Origin: Agrococcus sp. SGAir0287
GTDB lineage: Bacteria; Actinomycetota; Actinomycetes; Actinomycetales; Microbacteriaceae
Reading direction: 5' to 3'
Assembly: GCF_005484985.1 (NCBI RefSeq)
Contig: NZ_CP027942.1
Span: 1,116,001-1,180,000 of the forward strand
DNA: 64,000 nucleotides
Position numbers and translations under genes: made by a program. The notes beneath the pieces are model-generated. The model ran no database searches, was not told the origin of the DNA, and saw only the letters and a list, made by a program, of their open reading frames with translations. Shown piece after piece: positions 42,084 to 51,400 of this stretch (the stretch's first letter is position 1; each line of letters opens with the position of its first letter).

Positions 42084-43490
42084 TCAGCGGCGCAGGACGA
42101 GGCGGCGGATGACCTCGCGCTTCGCCTCGGTGATGGGCGGGAAGACCAGCGCGAGCGTCTCGGGGCGCGTGGGCTTCGCGAGCACGGCCTTCGCGTGGCT
42201 GAAGAGGTCGAACGAGCGGCGCCCGTGGTAGGCGCCGTGACCGCTCGCCCCGACGCCGCCGAACGGCAGGCCGCGCACCATGACGTGCGCGACGGCGACG
42301 TTGCGCCCGAATGCGCCCGAGGAGGTCGTGCGCTCGAGCCGGTCGAGCACGCCGCGGTCGCCGAACGCGTAGAGCGCGAGCGGCTTCGGACGCTCGCGCT
42401 GCAGTGCGGCGAAGGCCTCGACGCTCGCGAGCGGGACGATGGGCAGGATGGGCCCGAAGGTCTCCTCCGTGACCGCGGGTGCGTCGATCGCGACGTCCGC
42501 GAGCAGCGTCGGCGCGACGTAGCGTGCGTCGCGGTCGACCTCGCCGCCGACGACGACCGTGCCGTCGCCGAGGCGCTCGACGACACGATCGAGGTGGGAC
42601 TTGGAGACCATGCGGCCGTAGTCGGCGGAGGTCCGCGGATCGGGCTGCTGCTCGGCGAGCGCCGCGCGCAGCTCCGCCTCGAGGCGCTGCCGCACGGGAG
42701 CGTCGACGAACACGTGGTTCGGCGCGATGCACGTCTGCCCCGCGTTCAGCAGCTTCGCCCACACGATGCGGCGCGCCGCCACGGCGACGTCGGCCGTGCG
42801 GTCGACCCACACAGGGCACGCACCGCCGAGCTCGAGCACCGTCGGCGTGAGGTGCTCGGCGGCGGCGCGGGCCACGATGCGCCCCACGCGCTCGCCGCCG
42901 GTGTAGAAGATGTGGTCCCAGCGCTGCTCGAGCAGCGCGGAGGCGACGTCGGCATCGCCCGTGACGACGCGGACCGCGCGGTCGTCGAGATAGGCCGGCA
43001 CGAGCTCGGCGAGGAGGCGCGCCGTGGCGGGCGCGAGCTCCGAGGGCTTCATGACGACGGCGTCGCCGGCTGCGAGCGCGCCCACCACCGGCGCGAGCTG
43101 CAGCTGCAGGGGGTAGTTCCACGGCGCGATGACGAGCGCGACGCCGAGCGGCTCGGGGCGCACGCGCGCGACGGCGGGCTGCAGCGCCAGCGGCGCGACG
43201 ACCGGTCGCGCACGCATCCACCTGCCGACGCTCGCGCGCGCATGGCGGGCCTCGTCGAGCACGAGCGCGACCTCGGTCACGTGCGTCTCGTCGGCGGACT
43301 TGCCGAGGTCGGCGGCGAGCGCGCGCTCCCACAGCGAGAGGTTCTGCGTCAGCATCCGCACGAGGCCGTCCAGCTGGGCGCGACGCCACGCCACCGAGCG
43401 CGTGCGGCCGCTCGTCACCGCCCGGCGCAGCTCGGCGGCGAGCGTCGGGGAGACGGGCGGCGCGGACGGTGCGGTGACCTCGGTCGTCAT
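42084..43490 (-). CDS. Aldehyde dehydrogenase, class 3-like
   Basis: This 468-residue NAD(P)-dependent ALDH has the oxyanion Asn in APWNYPLQL, the catalytic Glu in VLELGGACP, and Cys in AGQTCIAPN. The short length and the LPFGGVGASGHGAYHGRRSFDLFSH element (order only) place it with class 3 fatty-aldehyde and coniferyl-aldehyde enzymes. In LELGGACP, Cys replaces the usual Lys or Asn. The ATG follows TACCAT by 7 nt. The substrate is unknown. Confidence 0.9.
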   Translation of the reverse strand: MTTEVTAPSAPPVSPTLAAELRRAVTSGRTRSVAWRRAQLDGLVRMLTQNLSLWERALAADLGKSADETHVTEVALVLDEARHARASVGRWMRARPVVAPLALQPAVARVRPEPLGVALVIAPWNYPLQLQLAPVVGALAAGDAVVMKPSELAPATARLLAELVPAYLDDRAVRVVTGDADVASALLEQRWDHIFYTGGERVGRIVARAAAEHLTPTVLELGGACPVWVDRTADVAVAARRIVWAKLLNAGQTCIAPNHVFVDAPVRQRLEAELRAALAEQQPDPRTSADYGRMVSKSHLDRVVERLGDGTVVVGGEVDRDARYVAPTLLADVAIDAPAVTEETFGPILPIVPLASVEAFAALQRERPKPLALYAFGDRGVLDRLERTTSSGAFGRNVAVAHVMVRGLPFGGVGASGHGAYHGRRSFDLFSHAKAVLAKPTRPETLALVFPPITEAKREVIRRLVLRR

Positions 43491-43558
43491 GCCGTCGATG
43501 GTAGGCCGCCGCACCCTGCGCGCCCTGTGCCCGAGCGAGGCTTCCTGCCCGGACGCGG

Positions 43559-44644
43559 TCAGCGGGCGCCGTCGCGCACGAGCTGCCAGGCGCCCTCGTA
43601 GCCGATGGCGCGGAAGCCGAGCGCCTCGTTGACGCCCAGCATCGGCCGGTTCTCCTCGGCGTTCCACGTGTGCACGCGCGCGCCGAGGGGGATGCGGTCC
43701 GCGAGCGCGAGCAGGTTCGCGACCTTCACGAGCATCCCGAGCCGGTGGCCGCGATGCTCGGCGTGCACGAGCGTGTCGTGCTGGTAGACGGGTCGCTCGG
43801 GGCTCGCGACGACGAGCGTCGTGAACGCGACGACGTGCCCGGTCGCCTCGTGGATGGCGACGGCGCGCAGCATCTGCCGGCCGCGGCGCTCCTCGACGTC
43901 CTCGACGCGCTCGACGCGGCCCGCATCCCACACCTCCTCCTCGTGCTCGAGGCCGGCGGCGGGGGCGTCGGTCGACATGCGCTGATGCAGCACGGCGAGG
44001 TCGTCGAGCAGCTCGGGCGGCGTGCGACCCGCCCACGTGCGGACGGCGTAGCCGTGCGCGTGGGCGCGCGCCTCCTCGCGCAGCCGCTCGAGGGCGTCGC
44101 GCGCCTCGTCGAGCCGCAGCTCGCTCATGCGCTCGATCTGCTCGAGCCGGAAGCCCAGACCGAGCAGGAAGCGCACCTCGGCCGCGTCGCGCGGGACGCT
44201 CCCGAAGCCCGTCGGCGCGTCGAGCGCGGGCCCGCCGGCAGGTCGGTGGTCGACCCACGCCTGCACCGTCGTGCGGCCGTCGGCGTCGAGGATGCGCTCG
44301 ATCTCGCGCCAGACGGCGGTGCCGACGCCCCGGCGTCGCGCCTCGGGCACCACGAGCACGTCGACGCCGGCGATGTGGAGCGCCTCGTGCCGGGAGAGCT
44401 CGACGTAGCCGCGGGCGACGAGCACGCCGTCGAGCCACCCGCCGAGGTAGACGATGCGCTCGTCCTCCTGGCTCGATGCCGTGCCGTACGCCTCGCGCGT
44501 CGTGATGTCGTGCGTGGCGTCGCCGTCCCAGAGGTGCCGCATGACGGCGTTGCGCACCTCCACCATGTCGGCGAACGTCGCCCACTCGGGCGAGCCGTCG
44601 TCGTAGGCGGCCGGCACCGCGATCTCGCGGACCTCGATCGTCAT
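43559..44644 (-). CDS. Tandem GNAT-family N-acetyltransferase
   Basis: This 361-residue protein has two GNAT folds. The first contains VDVLVVPEARRRGVGTAVWREIE, the acetyl-CoA loop R-R-G-V-G-T (residues about 115-130). The second has DTLVHAEHRGHRLGMLVKVANL (R-G-H-R-L-G-M) and ends NEALGFRAIGYEGAW. Tandem GNATs include mycothiol synthase, but I cannot assign that activity here. GGGAG precedes the ATG by 4 nt. It diverges from smc. Confidence 0.85.
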   Translation of the reverse strand: MTIEVREIAVPAAYDDGSPEWATFADMVEVRNAVMRHLWDGDATHDITTREAYGTASSQEDERIVYLGGWLDGVLVARGYVELSRHEALHIAGVDVLVVPEARRRGVGTAVWREIERILDADGRTTVQAWVDHRPAGGPALDAPTGFGSVPRDAAEVRFLLGLGFRLEQIERMSELRLDEARDALERLREEARAHAHGYAVRTWAGRTPPELLDDLAVLHQRMSTDAPAAGLEHEEEVWDAGRVERVEDVEERRGRQMLRAVAIHEATGHVVAFTTLVVASPERPVYQHDTLVHAEHRGHRLGMLVKVANLLALADRIPLGARVHTWNAEENRPMLGVNEALGFRAIGYEGAWQLVRDGAR

Positions 44645-44763
44645 GGCTCCCTCTCGCCGCACCGCGCTCGCAGGGCAGCCTTGCAGCGTAGCGACGGCCC
44701 GCCTGCGCGGCAACGGGACGCCCCGGCGCTACGGTGGAGCCGATCCATCCACCCGGGAGCCGC

Positions 44764-47700
44764 GTGTACCTCAAGAGCCTCGACGTCAAGGGCTTCAAGT
44801 CCTTCGCACGCGCGACGTCCTTCCGCTTCGAGCCGGGCGTCACCGCGGTCGTCGGGCCGAACGGCTCGGGCAAGTCGAACGTCGTCGACGCGCTCGCCTG
44901 GGTGATGGGGGAGCAGGGCGCCAAGACGCTGCGCGGCGGGAAGATGGAGGACGTCATCTTCGCCGGCACGGCGACGACGGGCCCGCTGTCGCGTGCGCAC
45001 GTCGAGCTCACGATCGACAACGCCGACGGCGCGCTGCCCATCGAGTACGCCGAGGTGCAGATCTCCCGCACGCTCTTCCGCAACGGCGGCAGCGAGTACG
45101 CCATCAACGGCGAGTCCTGCCGGCTGCTCGACGTGCAGGAGCTGCTCTCCGACTCCGGCCTCGGCCGCGAGATGCACGTCATCGTGGGCCAGGGCCAGCT
45201 GGATGCGCTGCTGCAGGCGAGCCCCACCGATCGTCGCGGCTACCTCGAGGAGGCCGCGGGCATCCTCAAGCATCGGCGGCGCAAGGAGAAGACGCTGCGC
45301 AAGCTCGACGCGATGCAGCAGAACCTCACGCGCCTGTCCGACCTCGCGGGCGAGCTGCGCAGGCAGCTGAAGCCGCTCGGCCAGCAGGCCGAGATCGCGA
45401 AGGAGGCGCAGTCGATCCAGGCCGCCGTGCGGGAGGCGAAGGCGCGGCTGATCGCCGACGAGGTCGTGCGGCTGCGCGAGTCGCTCGCGTCGGCGGCGCG
45501 CAGCGAGTCCGAGCGCAAGAGCGAGCGGATCGTGCTGCAGGAGCAGCTCGACCAGGCGCGCATGCGCGCGGCTCGGATCGAGGAGACGATGGTCGGCGAC
45601 GACGTCGATCGCGCGCGGCAGGTCGTGCACGGCCTCGAGCGCGAGCGCACGCGGCTGCAGTCGCTCTCGACGCTCGCGCATCAGCGCCTCGCGCTGCTCG
45701 GCGAGCCCGTCGAGCAGCAGGACGCCTCGCGGCTCGTCACCGCCGACCAGGTCGCGGCGGTGCGCGCGGAGGCCGAGCTGCTCGTGGAGCGCGTGTCGGC
45801 GGGCGAGCGCGAGCTCGGCAGCCAGGCGGCGAAGGTCGCGCTCGCGCGCGCATCCCTCGACGCGCTCGACGAGGAGATCGCCAGGCAGTCGGCGCTCGTG
45901 TCGAAGCACGACCTCGAGCTCGCCGCCCACCGCTCGCGCGTCGAGGTCGCGGCATCCACGCGCAGCGCACGGGCGACGGAGGTCGAGCGTCGCGGGCAGG
46001 CGCTCGACAACGCGCAGGCGCGGCTGGTGGAGGCGCAGCAGGCGGTGGATGCGCTGGGCGACGACGAGGTCGAGGCCGGCGACGCCGAGGCGCTCGGCGC
46101 GCGCTGGCGCGCGGCGGACGAGACCGTCGCCGCGCTGCAGGCGGCGCTCGAGCAGGCGAGGGATGCGCTGCACGCCCGCGAGCGGGAGCGCGAGTCCCTC
46201 GCGGCGCGCTCGACGGCGCTCTCGCTCGCGCTCGACGCGCAGAGCGCCTCGGCGGCGCTCGCAGGCGCAGGGCTCGACGGCATCGACGGCGTCGTCACCG
46301 ACCACGTCCGCGTGCGCGGCGGCTTCGAGGCGGCCATCGCCGCCGCGCTCGGCACGCTCGGCGAGGCGCTGCTCGCGACGAGTCGCGACGCGGCGATCGC
46401 CGCCGTCGGCCACGCGCGGGATGGTGGCCACGGCCGCGTCGACGTCGTCGTCGGCGACGCGCGCGCCATGCGTCCGACGGTGCCGGACGTCGCGGGGGCG
46501 ACGCACGCGCCGAGCGTCGTCGACGCGCCCGAGGTCGTCCACGGGCTCCTCGCATGGACCTTCGTGGTCGACGACCTGGGCGCCGCTGCCCAGGTCGGCG
46601 CCCGGCTGGCGGATCTCGACCTCGGCGGACCGATCACGCTCGTGACGCGCGACGGCGACGTCATGACCGAGCACCGACTGCAGGGCGGGTCGAAGGACGC
46701 CGCGTCGCGCCTCGAGCTCGTCGCCGAGCGCGACGCCGCGCTCGCGCGGCTCGAGGCGCTCAGCGCGAGCATCGAGCAGGAGGCGGGCGTCGTCGAGGAG
46801 CAGCGCCAGGCGCTGCAGTCGGGCAGGCGCGAGGCGCAGGAGGCGCTCGAGGCGCTGCGCGCGCACGACGCGGAGTCGGCGGCGCGAGGGCAGGAGCGCT
46901 CGCGTGTGCGCGCGAGGCTCGAGTCCGCCGTCGCCGAGCGCGAGCGCGCGCAGGCGGCCGTCGCGGAGGCGGAGGCGGGGCTCGCCGAGGCGGGCGCGGC
47001 GCTCGAGGCCGCCGAGCGTCGGCTCGCCGACTTCCAGCAGACGCCGCGACCCATCCTCGACGCATCGGCGCGCGATGCGCTCGTGGAGGAGCTCGACGCC
47101 GAGCGCGGCATGGAGACCGAGCTGCGCATCGAGCTCGAGACGGCCAGGGAGCGCGTGCGCGTCGAGCGCGAGCGCGCCGCGTCGCTCGAGCGCGAGATGG
47201 CCGCCCAGCGGCAGGCGGCGGAGGATGCCGCACGGCGCGCCGTGGTGCGCGAGCGGCAGCGCGCCGCCGCCGAGCGCGTCGCCGGTGCGCTGCCGCCCGT
47301 GCTCGAGGCCGTCGACCGCTCGCTGTCCGAGGCGCGGTTGCTGCTCGCCGAGCGCGAGGCCGCGCGTCGGGAGAACTCCGAGGCGCTCGGCACGTTGCGC
47401 AGGCAGGAGACCGAGCTGCGCGAGCGTCTCCACGCGCTCACGGAGCGCGTCCACGGCCTCGAGATGGAGACGTACGAGCAGCGTCTGCACCTGTCCTCGC
47501 TCCTCGAGCGCGCGGCCGCCGAGCTGGGCGTCGACGAGGAGGTCCTCGTGGCCGAGCACGGCCCCGACGAGGCCTTCGACCGGGCGGCGTGGCAGCGGGA
47601 GCTCGCCGACGCGGAGCGCAAGCTCGCGAGGCTCGGACGCGTGAACCCGCTCGCCCTCGAGGAGTACGCGGCACTCGAGCAGCGGCACGCGTTCCTCACC

Positions 47701-48249
47701 GAGCAGCTCGCCGACCTCGCGAAGACCCGCAAGGACCTCGAGCAGATCATCGCCGACCTCGACGAGCGCATGGAGGGCATCTTCGCGGCGGCGTTCGAGG
47801 ACACGAGGGCCGCGTTCGCCGAGATCTTCCCGGTGCTCTTCCCCGGCGGCTCGGGCAGCCTCGCGCTCACCGATCCCGATGACATGCTCGAGACCGGCAT
47901 CGAGGTCACCGTGCGGCCCGCCGGCAAGAAGATCGATCGGCTGTCGCTGCTGTCGGGAGGCGAGCGATCGCTCGCGGCGGTCGCGCTCATGGTCGCGATC
48001 TTCAAGGCGCGACCCAGCCCGTTCTACATCATGGACGAGGTGGAGGCCGCGCTCGACGACGCGAACCTCGGCCGCCTCCTGCAGGTGTTCGAGCAGCTGC
48101 GCGAGACGAGCCAGCTCATCGTCATCACGCATCAGAAGCGCACGATGGAGATCGCGGATGCGCTCTACGGCGTCTCGATGAAGCAGGACGGCGTCTCGGT
48201 CGTCGTCGGGCAGCGCACGCGTCGCGAGGAGGGGGCGCAGGCCTCGTAG
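44764..48249 (+). CDS. smc: Chromosome segregation protein SMC
   Basis: This 1161-residue ATPase organises chromosomes with ScpA/ScpB. It has Walker A GPNGSGKSN (residues 31-39), long coiled coils (about 170-490 and 660-1000), a hinge between (LDGIDGVVTDHVRVRGGFE onwards), the C-terminal signature LSLLSGGERSLAAVAL and Walker B FYIMDEVEAALDD. GTG 44764 with GGGAG 4 nt upstream is preferred; an earlier in-frame GTG at 44734 overlaps the TACGGT promoter box. The neighbours do not include scpAB or ftsY, so the smc-ftsY linkage seen in some bacteria is split (ftsY lies 8 kb away). Confidence 0.96.
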   Translation: MYLKSLDVKGFKSFARATSFRFEPGVTAVVGPNGSGKSNVVDALAWVMGEQGAKTLRGGKMEDVIFAGTATTGPLSRAHVELTIDNADGALPIEYAEVQISRTLFRNGGSEYAINGESCRLLDVQELLSDSGLGREMHVIVGQGQLDALLQASPTDRRGYLEEAAGILKHRRRKEKTLRKLDAMQQNLTRLSDLAGELRRQLKPLGQQAEIAKEAQSIQAAVREAKARLIADEVVRLRESLASAARSESERKSERIVLQEQLDQARMRAARIEETMVGDDVDRARQVVHGLERERTRLQSLSTLAHQRLALLGEPVEQQDASRLVTADQVAAVRAEAELLVERVSAGERELGSQAAKVALARASLDALDEEIARQSALVSKHDLELAAHRSRVEVAASTRSARATEVERRGQALDNAQARLVEAQQAVDALGDDEVEAGDAEALGARWRAADETVAALQAALEQARDALHARERERESLAARSTALSLALDAQSASAALAGAGLDGIDGVVTDHVRVRGGFEAAIAAALGTLGEALLATSRDAAIAAVGHARDGGHGRVDVVVGDARAMRPTVPDVAGATHAPSVVDAPEVVHGLLAWTFVVDDLGAAAQVGARLADLDLGGPITLVTRDGDVMTEHRLQGGSKDAASRLELVAERDAALARLEALSASIEQEAGVVEEQRQALQSGRREAQEALEALRAHDAESAARGQERSRVRARLESAVAERERAQAAVAEAEAGLAEAGAALEAAERRLADFQQTPRPILDASARDALVEELDAERGMETELRIELETARERVRVERERAASLEREMAAQRQAAEDAARRAVVRERQRAAAERVAGALPPVLEAVDRSLSEARLLLAEREAARRENSEALGTLRRQETELRERLHALTERVHGLEMETYEQRLHLSSLLERAAAELGVDEEVLVAEHGPDEAFDRAAWQRELADAERKLARLGRVNPLALEEYAALEQRHAFLTEQLADLAKTRKDLEQIIADLDERMEGIFAAAFEDTRAAFAEIFPVLFPGGSGSLALTDPDDMLETGIEVTVRPAGKKIDRLSLLSGGERSLAAVALMVAIFKARPSPFYIMDEVEAALDDANLGRLLQVFEQLRETSQLIVITHQKRTMEIADALYGVSMKQDGVSVVVGQRTRREEGAQAS

Positions 48250-48300
48250 CCCGCGCGCAACCCCGCGCCGTCGTCGGTGGTCGTGCCTAGCCTCGAAGGC

Positions 48301-48546
48301 ATGACGGACGACCAGACGATGCAGCCGGGCGAGACCCTCGGCGCCGCCGACCCGCAGGACGCCGCGGTGAAGGATCCCAGCGAGTGGACGACGGGCGACG
48401 AGCCGATGACGGCTGCGCAGCGCAGCTACCTGGACACGCTCGCGCGCGAGGCGGGCGAGGAGCTGCCCGCCGATCTCACGAAGGCGGAGGCGTCGGAGCA
48501 CATCGAGCGCCTGCAGGCCGCGACCGGCCGCGGCCAGGACGGCTGA
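48301..48546 (+). CDS. DUF3072 small protein
   Basis: This 81-residue acidic soluble protein has the C-terminal DUF3072 element MTAAQRSYLDTLAREAGEEL followed by LTKAEASEHIERLQ. The N-terminal 40 residues are disordered-looking. Its function is unknown; the domain resembles a small helical SAP-like fold (inference). The ATG follows TAGCCT (48288-48293) by 7 nt. Confidence 0.85.
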   Translation: MTDDQTMQPGETLGAADPQDAAVKDPSEWTTGDEPMTAAQRSYLDTLAREAGEELPADLTKAEASEHIERLQAATGRGQDG

Positions 48547-48555
48547 GGAGGCGCC

Positions 48556-49257
48556 TCACCCCGCGACGTCGGTCATGAGGCTCGTGACCTCGACGACGCC
48601 CTCGCCGTGCCGAGCGTCGAGGTACGCCTGCAGCGACCCATCGTCGTAGAGCACGGCGAGGAGCACGACGTCGCCGATCGCGATCGTGCTCAGCGCGCGA
48701 GGGCCGAGCTCCTCGACGACCGCGGCCTCGACGTCGAGCAGCGCATCGCTCGGCGGCTCCCACGAGGACGACGGCGGCGGGCCGCTCGGGGATGCCGAGA
48801 GGTCTGCGAGCGTCGGCTCGGCGGTCAGCGTCAGGGTGCTGCCGTCGAAGACGCCACGAAGATCCATCGTCGCCCAACGCGTGTCGCCGACGGCGTCCTC
48901 GCCGTCCACCTCGCCCCAGTCGAGCCCGACGATCGGCGCGCCCCCGCAGGCGAAGGGCGGTGCGATCGAGAACTGCGGGCCGAGGCAGAGCTCGGGTGCG
49001 CCGTCCACGTCGACCACCTCGCCTCGCACCCCCACCTCGCCGCTCGGCACCGCCTGCGCCGGCAGCACGTCGGCCGCGATGCTGGGCGGTGCGCTCGGAT
49101 CGGAGGATGGCGCGGCGTCGCCGACCTGCGGCTGCACGGGTGCGCATGCGACCAGCACGAGGAGCGCGACGCTCGCCGCCGCGGCGGCGAGCGCGCCGAT
49201 GCTGGCCCCCACGCGTCCACCTGCGGGAGCGTCGCTCGAGCCGGGACCCGCGCTCAC
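48556..49257 (-). CDS. Putative lipoprotein, paralogue of its neighbour
   Basis: This 233-residue protein has a hydrophobic N-terminal segment (about residues 17-37) ending VLVAC, a probable lipobox. The mature part has LCLGPQFSIAPPFACGG, a VGLDWGEVDG segment and a C-terminal DDGSLQAYLDARHGEGVV. The same order of elements occurs in the upstream gene, so they are tandem paralogues. The family is unknown. The GTG overlaps the upstream stop (GTGA). Confidence 0.72.
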   Translation of the reverse strand: MSAGPGSSDAPAGGRVGASIGALAAAAASVALLVLVACAPVQPQVGDAAPSSDPSAPPSIAADVLPAQAVPSGEVGVRGEVVDVDGAPELCLGPQFSIAPPFACGGAPIVGLDWGEVDGEDAVGDTRWATMDLRGVFDGSTLTLTAEPTLADLSASPSGPPPSSSWEPPSDALLDVEAAVVEELGPRALSTIAIGDVVLLAVLYDDGSLQAYLDARHGEGVVEVTSLMTDVAG

Positions 49258-49937
49258 GGCACCTGCACGGGCTGCAGCGCGCTGACGATGCGGACGACGC
49301 CGGGGCCGTAGACGGCGTCGACGTGCTCCTGGAGCGTGCCGTCGTCGAACACCACCGTGGCGTCGAGGCGGCCGTCGACCGGCGCGGCGTCCAGCAGCGC
49401 CTCGCCCATCGCCTGCCGCAGCACGTCGGCGATGCGCTCGAGGGCAGCGACCTCGGTGACCCCCGGCTCCGCCGCCGGCGTCGAGACCGGCGCGGGGTCG
49501 TACAGCGCGAGCGAGACGGGGTCGCTCGTGGCGGTGAACGTCTCGCCATCCCAGGTGCCTTGCACGGCGTACGAGCACCACCGGACGTTCGACTGCTCCT
49601 CCCAGCCGTCGAGCGACGACCAGTCCCAGCCCGCGAGCCGCAGGCCGCCGCACTGCGGCGGCGCCGACTCGAGGACGGGGCCGAGGCACAGCACCGGCAC
49701 GCCGGCGTCGAGCACGAGGCCCTGCCCGACCACCTCGCCGTCGGGCAGCGGCTGCGGCAGCGCGCCGAGCTCCGTCGTCGGATCGCCCCCCGAGCCCGCG
49801 TCGTCGGATGCGGTGGGATCGAGCGAGGGCGGAGCGCCGCCACCCGCGCCGGCGGCGCATCCGCCGAGCAGCATGAGGGCGGCAGCGGCGGCGACGAGCG
49901 TGGCGGCGACCCTGCGGTCGGGGAGCGTACGGTGCAT
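49254..49937 (-). CDS. Putative lipoprotein
   Basis: This 227-residue protein has a clear lipoprotein signal: basic start MHRTLPDRR, hydrophobic stretch, LLGGC lipobox at about residue 28, then a Gly/Ser/Asp linker. The mature domain holds LCLGPVLESAPPQCGG, WDWSSLDGW and DDGTLQEHVDAVYGPGVV, matching the downstream paralogue. A strong AGGAGG lies 5 nt before the ATG. The function is unknown; the conserved Cys pair suggests a disulfide. Confidence 0.78.
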   Translation of the reverse strand: MHRTLPDRRVAATLVAAAAALMLLGGCAAGAGGGAPPSLDPTASDDAGSGGDPTTELGALPQPLPDGEVVGQGLVLDAGVPVLCLGPVLESAPPQCGGLRLAGWDWSSLDGWEEQSNVRWCSYAVQGTWDGETFTATSDPVSLALYDPAPVSTPAAEPGVTEVAALERIADVLRQAMGEALLDAAPVDGRLDATVVFDDGTLQEHVDAVYGPGVVRIVSALQPVQVP

Positions 49938-50028
49938 GGTGGACCTCCTGGACCGATCCTGCGCGAGGGCTGTCGCCCGCGCGAGACAACCTCCGATGCG
50001 ACTCGTTCGTCCGCCGTCGCACGGTTCC

Positions 50029-51357
50029 TCAGTCGGGCAGCCTGCTCGGGTGGAGCACGGCGCCGCCGTGCTCGGCGCGCCAGGTGCGCAGCGCCTCGAT
50101 CGCATCCGGCGGCAGCGCACGTGAGAGCGGTCCGCCGGCGAGGAACGTCGGCAGCGTGAGGTCGTTCGTCACGGAGGCCAGTCGGTCTGCAAGGCTCGCG
50201 ACGGCCGTGCGCTGCGCCTCGCCGTCGGCGCCAGGAGGGATGGGGGCGATGCAGGACACGATCCACCGCTCGGTCGGCTGCGGCACGAGCGACGGACGCG
50301 ACGCCTCGACGCCGCCGAGGAGCCGCACCTCGATGCCGAGGATCGGGGCGAGCGCCGGATCCTGCCTCGCGGCGACGAGCGCATCGATCGTCGCGTCGTC
50401 GAGGCGGGGCACGAGCGCCGACCAGCCGATGGACGCGCCGGGCGCCTCCGGGTCGGCGGAGATCGTGTGCACTGCGCCGGGCGCGATCGGGGCCACGGCG
50501 TCGCGGTGCGGTGCGGCGGCGGCGCGCAGCGGTGCGATCGCCCGTTCGTCGACGTCGGCGAGCACGACGCGCGCCGCGCACCAGCTGCGCCCGCGGATCG
50601 CCTCCGGCAGCACGGGCGCGTCGGGCATCGCGAGCAGCGCGACGGCGAGCGCGAGGCCGGGCTCGGCGTCGACGAGCCCGCCCGCGGCCCGCAGCATCGC
50701 TCCCGCATCCTCGAGGGCGACGTCGATCGCGCCGCCGCGCAGGTCGGAGACCGGACGCAGCGCGAGCTCGAGCTCGGTCGCGATCGCGACGAGTCCCGCA
50801 CCGCCGCGCAGCAGTCGCATCGCCTCGTCGCCGTCGTCGAGCCAGCGAGCGGAGCCGTCGGGCAGCACGACGTGCGCGCGTCGCAGCCACTCGCCGCCGA
50901 GCCCGCCGAGCCTCGCGAACCATCCCTGCCCGCCACCGAGCACGAGGCCCGCCACCGACACGATGCGGCTCGAGCCCGTGGGGCCCACGAGCCCGGTGCC
51001 GTCGAGCGCGGCGAGCAGGTCGCCGACCAGCACGCCGGCGCCGACGCGCGCCAGTCGCGCCTCGACGTCGACCTCGATGCGATCGAACGCGGACGTGCGA
51101 ACGAGGATCGCGTGCTCGAGCGCATCGACCGCACCATGACCGGTCGGCTGCACCGCGACGGTCGCGCCGTGCTCCCTCGCGACGGCGAGCACCGCCGCGA
51201 CGTCGTCGACGTCGAGCGGGGTGGCCACGGCGATCGGGCGCTGATCGACGCCGCGCGCCCACGGCAGCCGCACCTCGTGCCAGGCCTCGTCGGCCGACGC
51301 GACGACCTCGCCGCGCATCCTCGCTCGCAGCGCTGCGACGAGCGCGATCTCATCCAT
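50029..51357 (-). CDS. FAD-binding oxidoreductase (FAD_binding_4 type)
   Basis: This 442-residue protein has a PCMH-type FAD domain: RPIAVATPLDVDDVAAVLAVA, then VQPTGHGA, where the His may carry covalent FAD, and GLVLGGGQGWFARLGG. The usual berberine-bridge C-terminal motif is not evident, and the second (Cys) attachment site is missing. The substrate is unknown. The ATG at 51357 follows TACCGT by 7 nt; it is divergent from the methyltransferase gene with only 43 nt between starts. Confidence 0.8.
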   Translation of the reverse strand: MDEIALVAALRARMRGEVVASADEAWHEVRLPWARGVDQRPIAVATPLDVDDVAAVLAVAREHGATVAVQPTGHGAVDALEHAILVRTSAFDRIEVDVEARLARVGAGVLVGDLLAALDGTGLVGPTGSSRIVSVAGLVLGGGQGWFARLGGLGGEWLRRAHVVLPDGSARWLDDGDEAMRLLRGGAGLVAIATELELALRPVSDLRGGAIDVALEDAGAMLRAAGGLVDAEPGLALAVALLAMPDAPVLPEAIRGRSWCAARVVLADVDERAIAPLRAAAAPHRDAVAPIAPGAVHTISADPEAPGASIGWSALVPRLDDATIDALVAARQDPALAPILGIEVRLLGGVEASRPSLVPQPTERWIVSCIAPIPPGADGEAQRTAVASLADRLASVTNDLTLPTFLAGGPLSRALPPDAIEALRTWRAEHGGAVLHPSRLPD

Positions 51358-51400
51358 GCGGATGACGGTACGCCCCACGACCGACGCCTACGCTGGAGCG

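Noticed and set aside
44734..44763. Earlier GTG start for smc adding ten residues
   Set aside because: That GTG overlaps the TACGGT promoter box, whereas GTG 44764 has a GGGAG at proper spacing and the conserved YLKSLDVKGFKSF immediately after.
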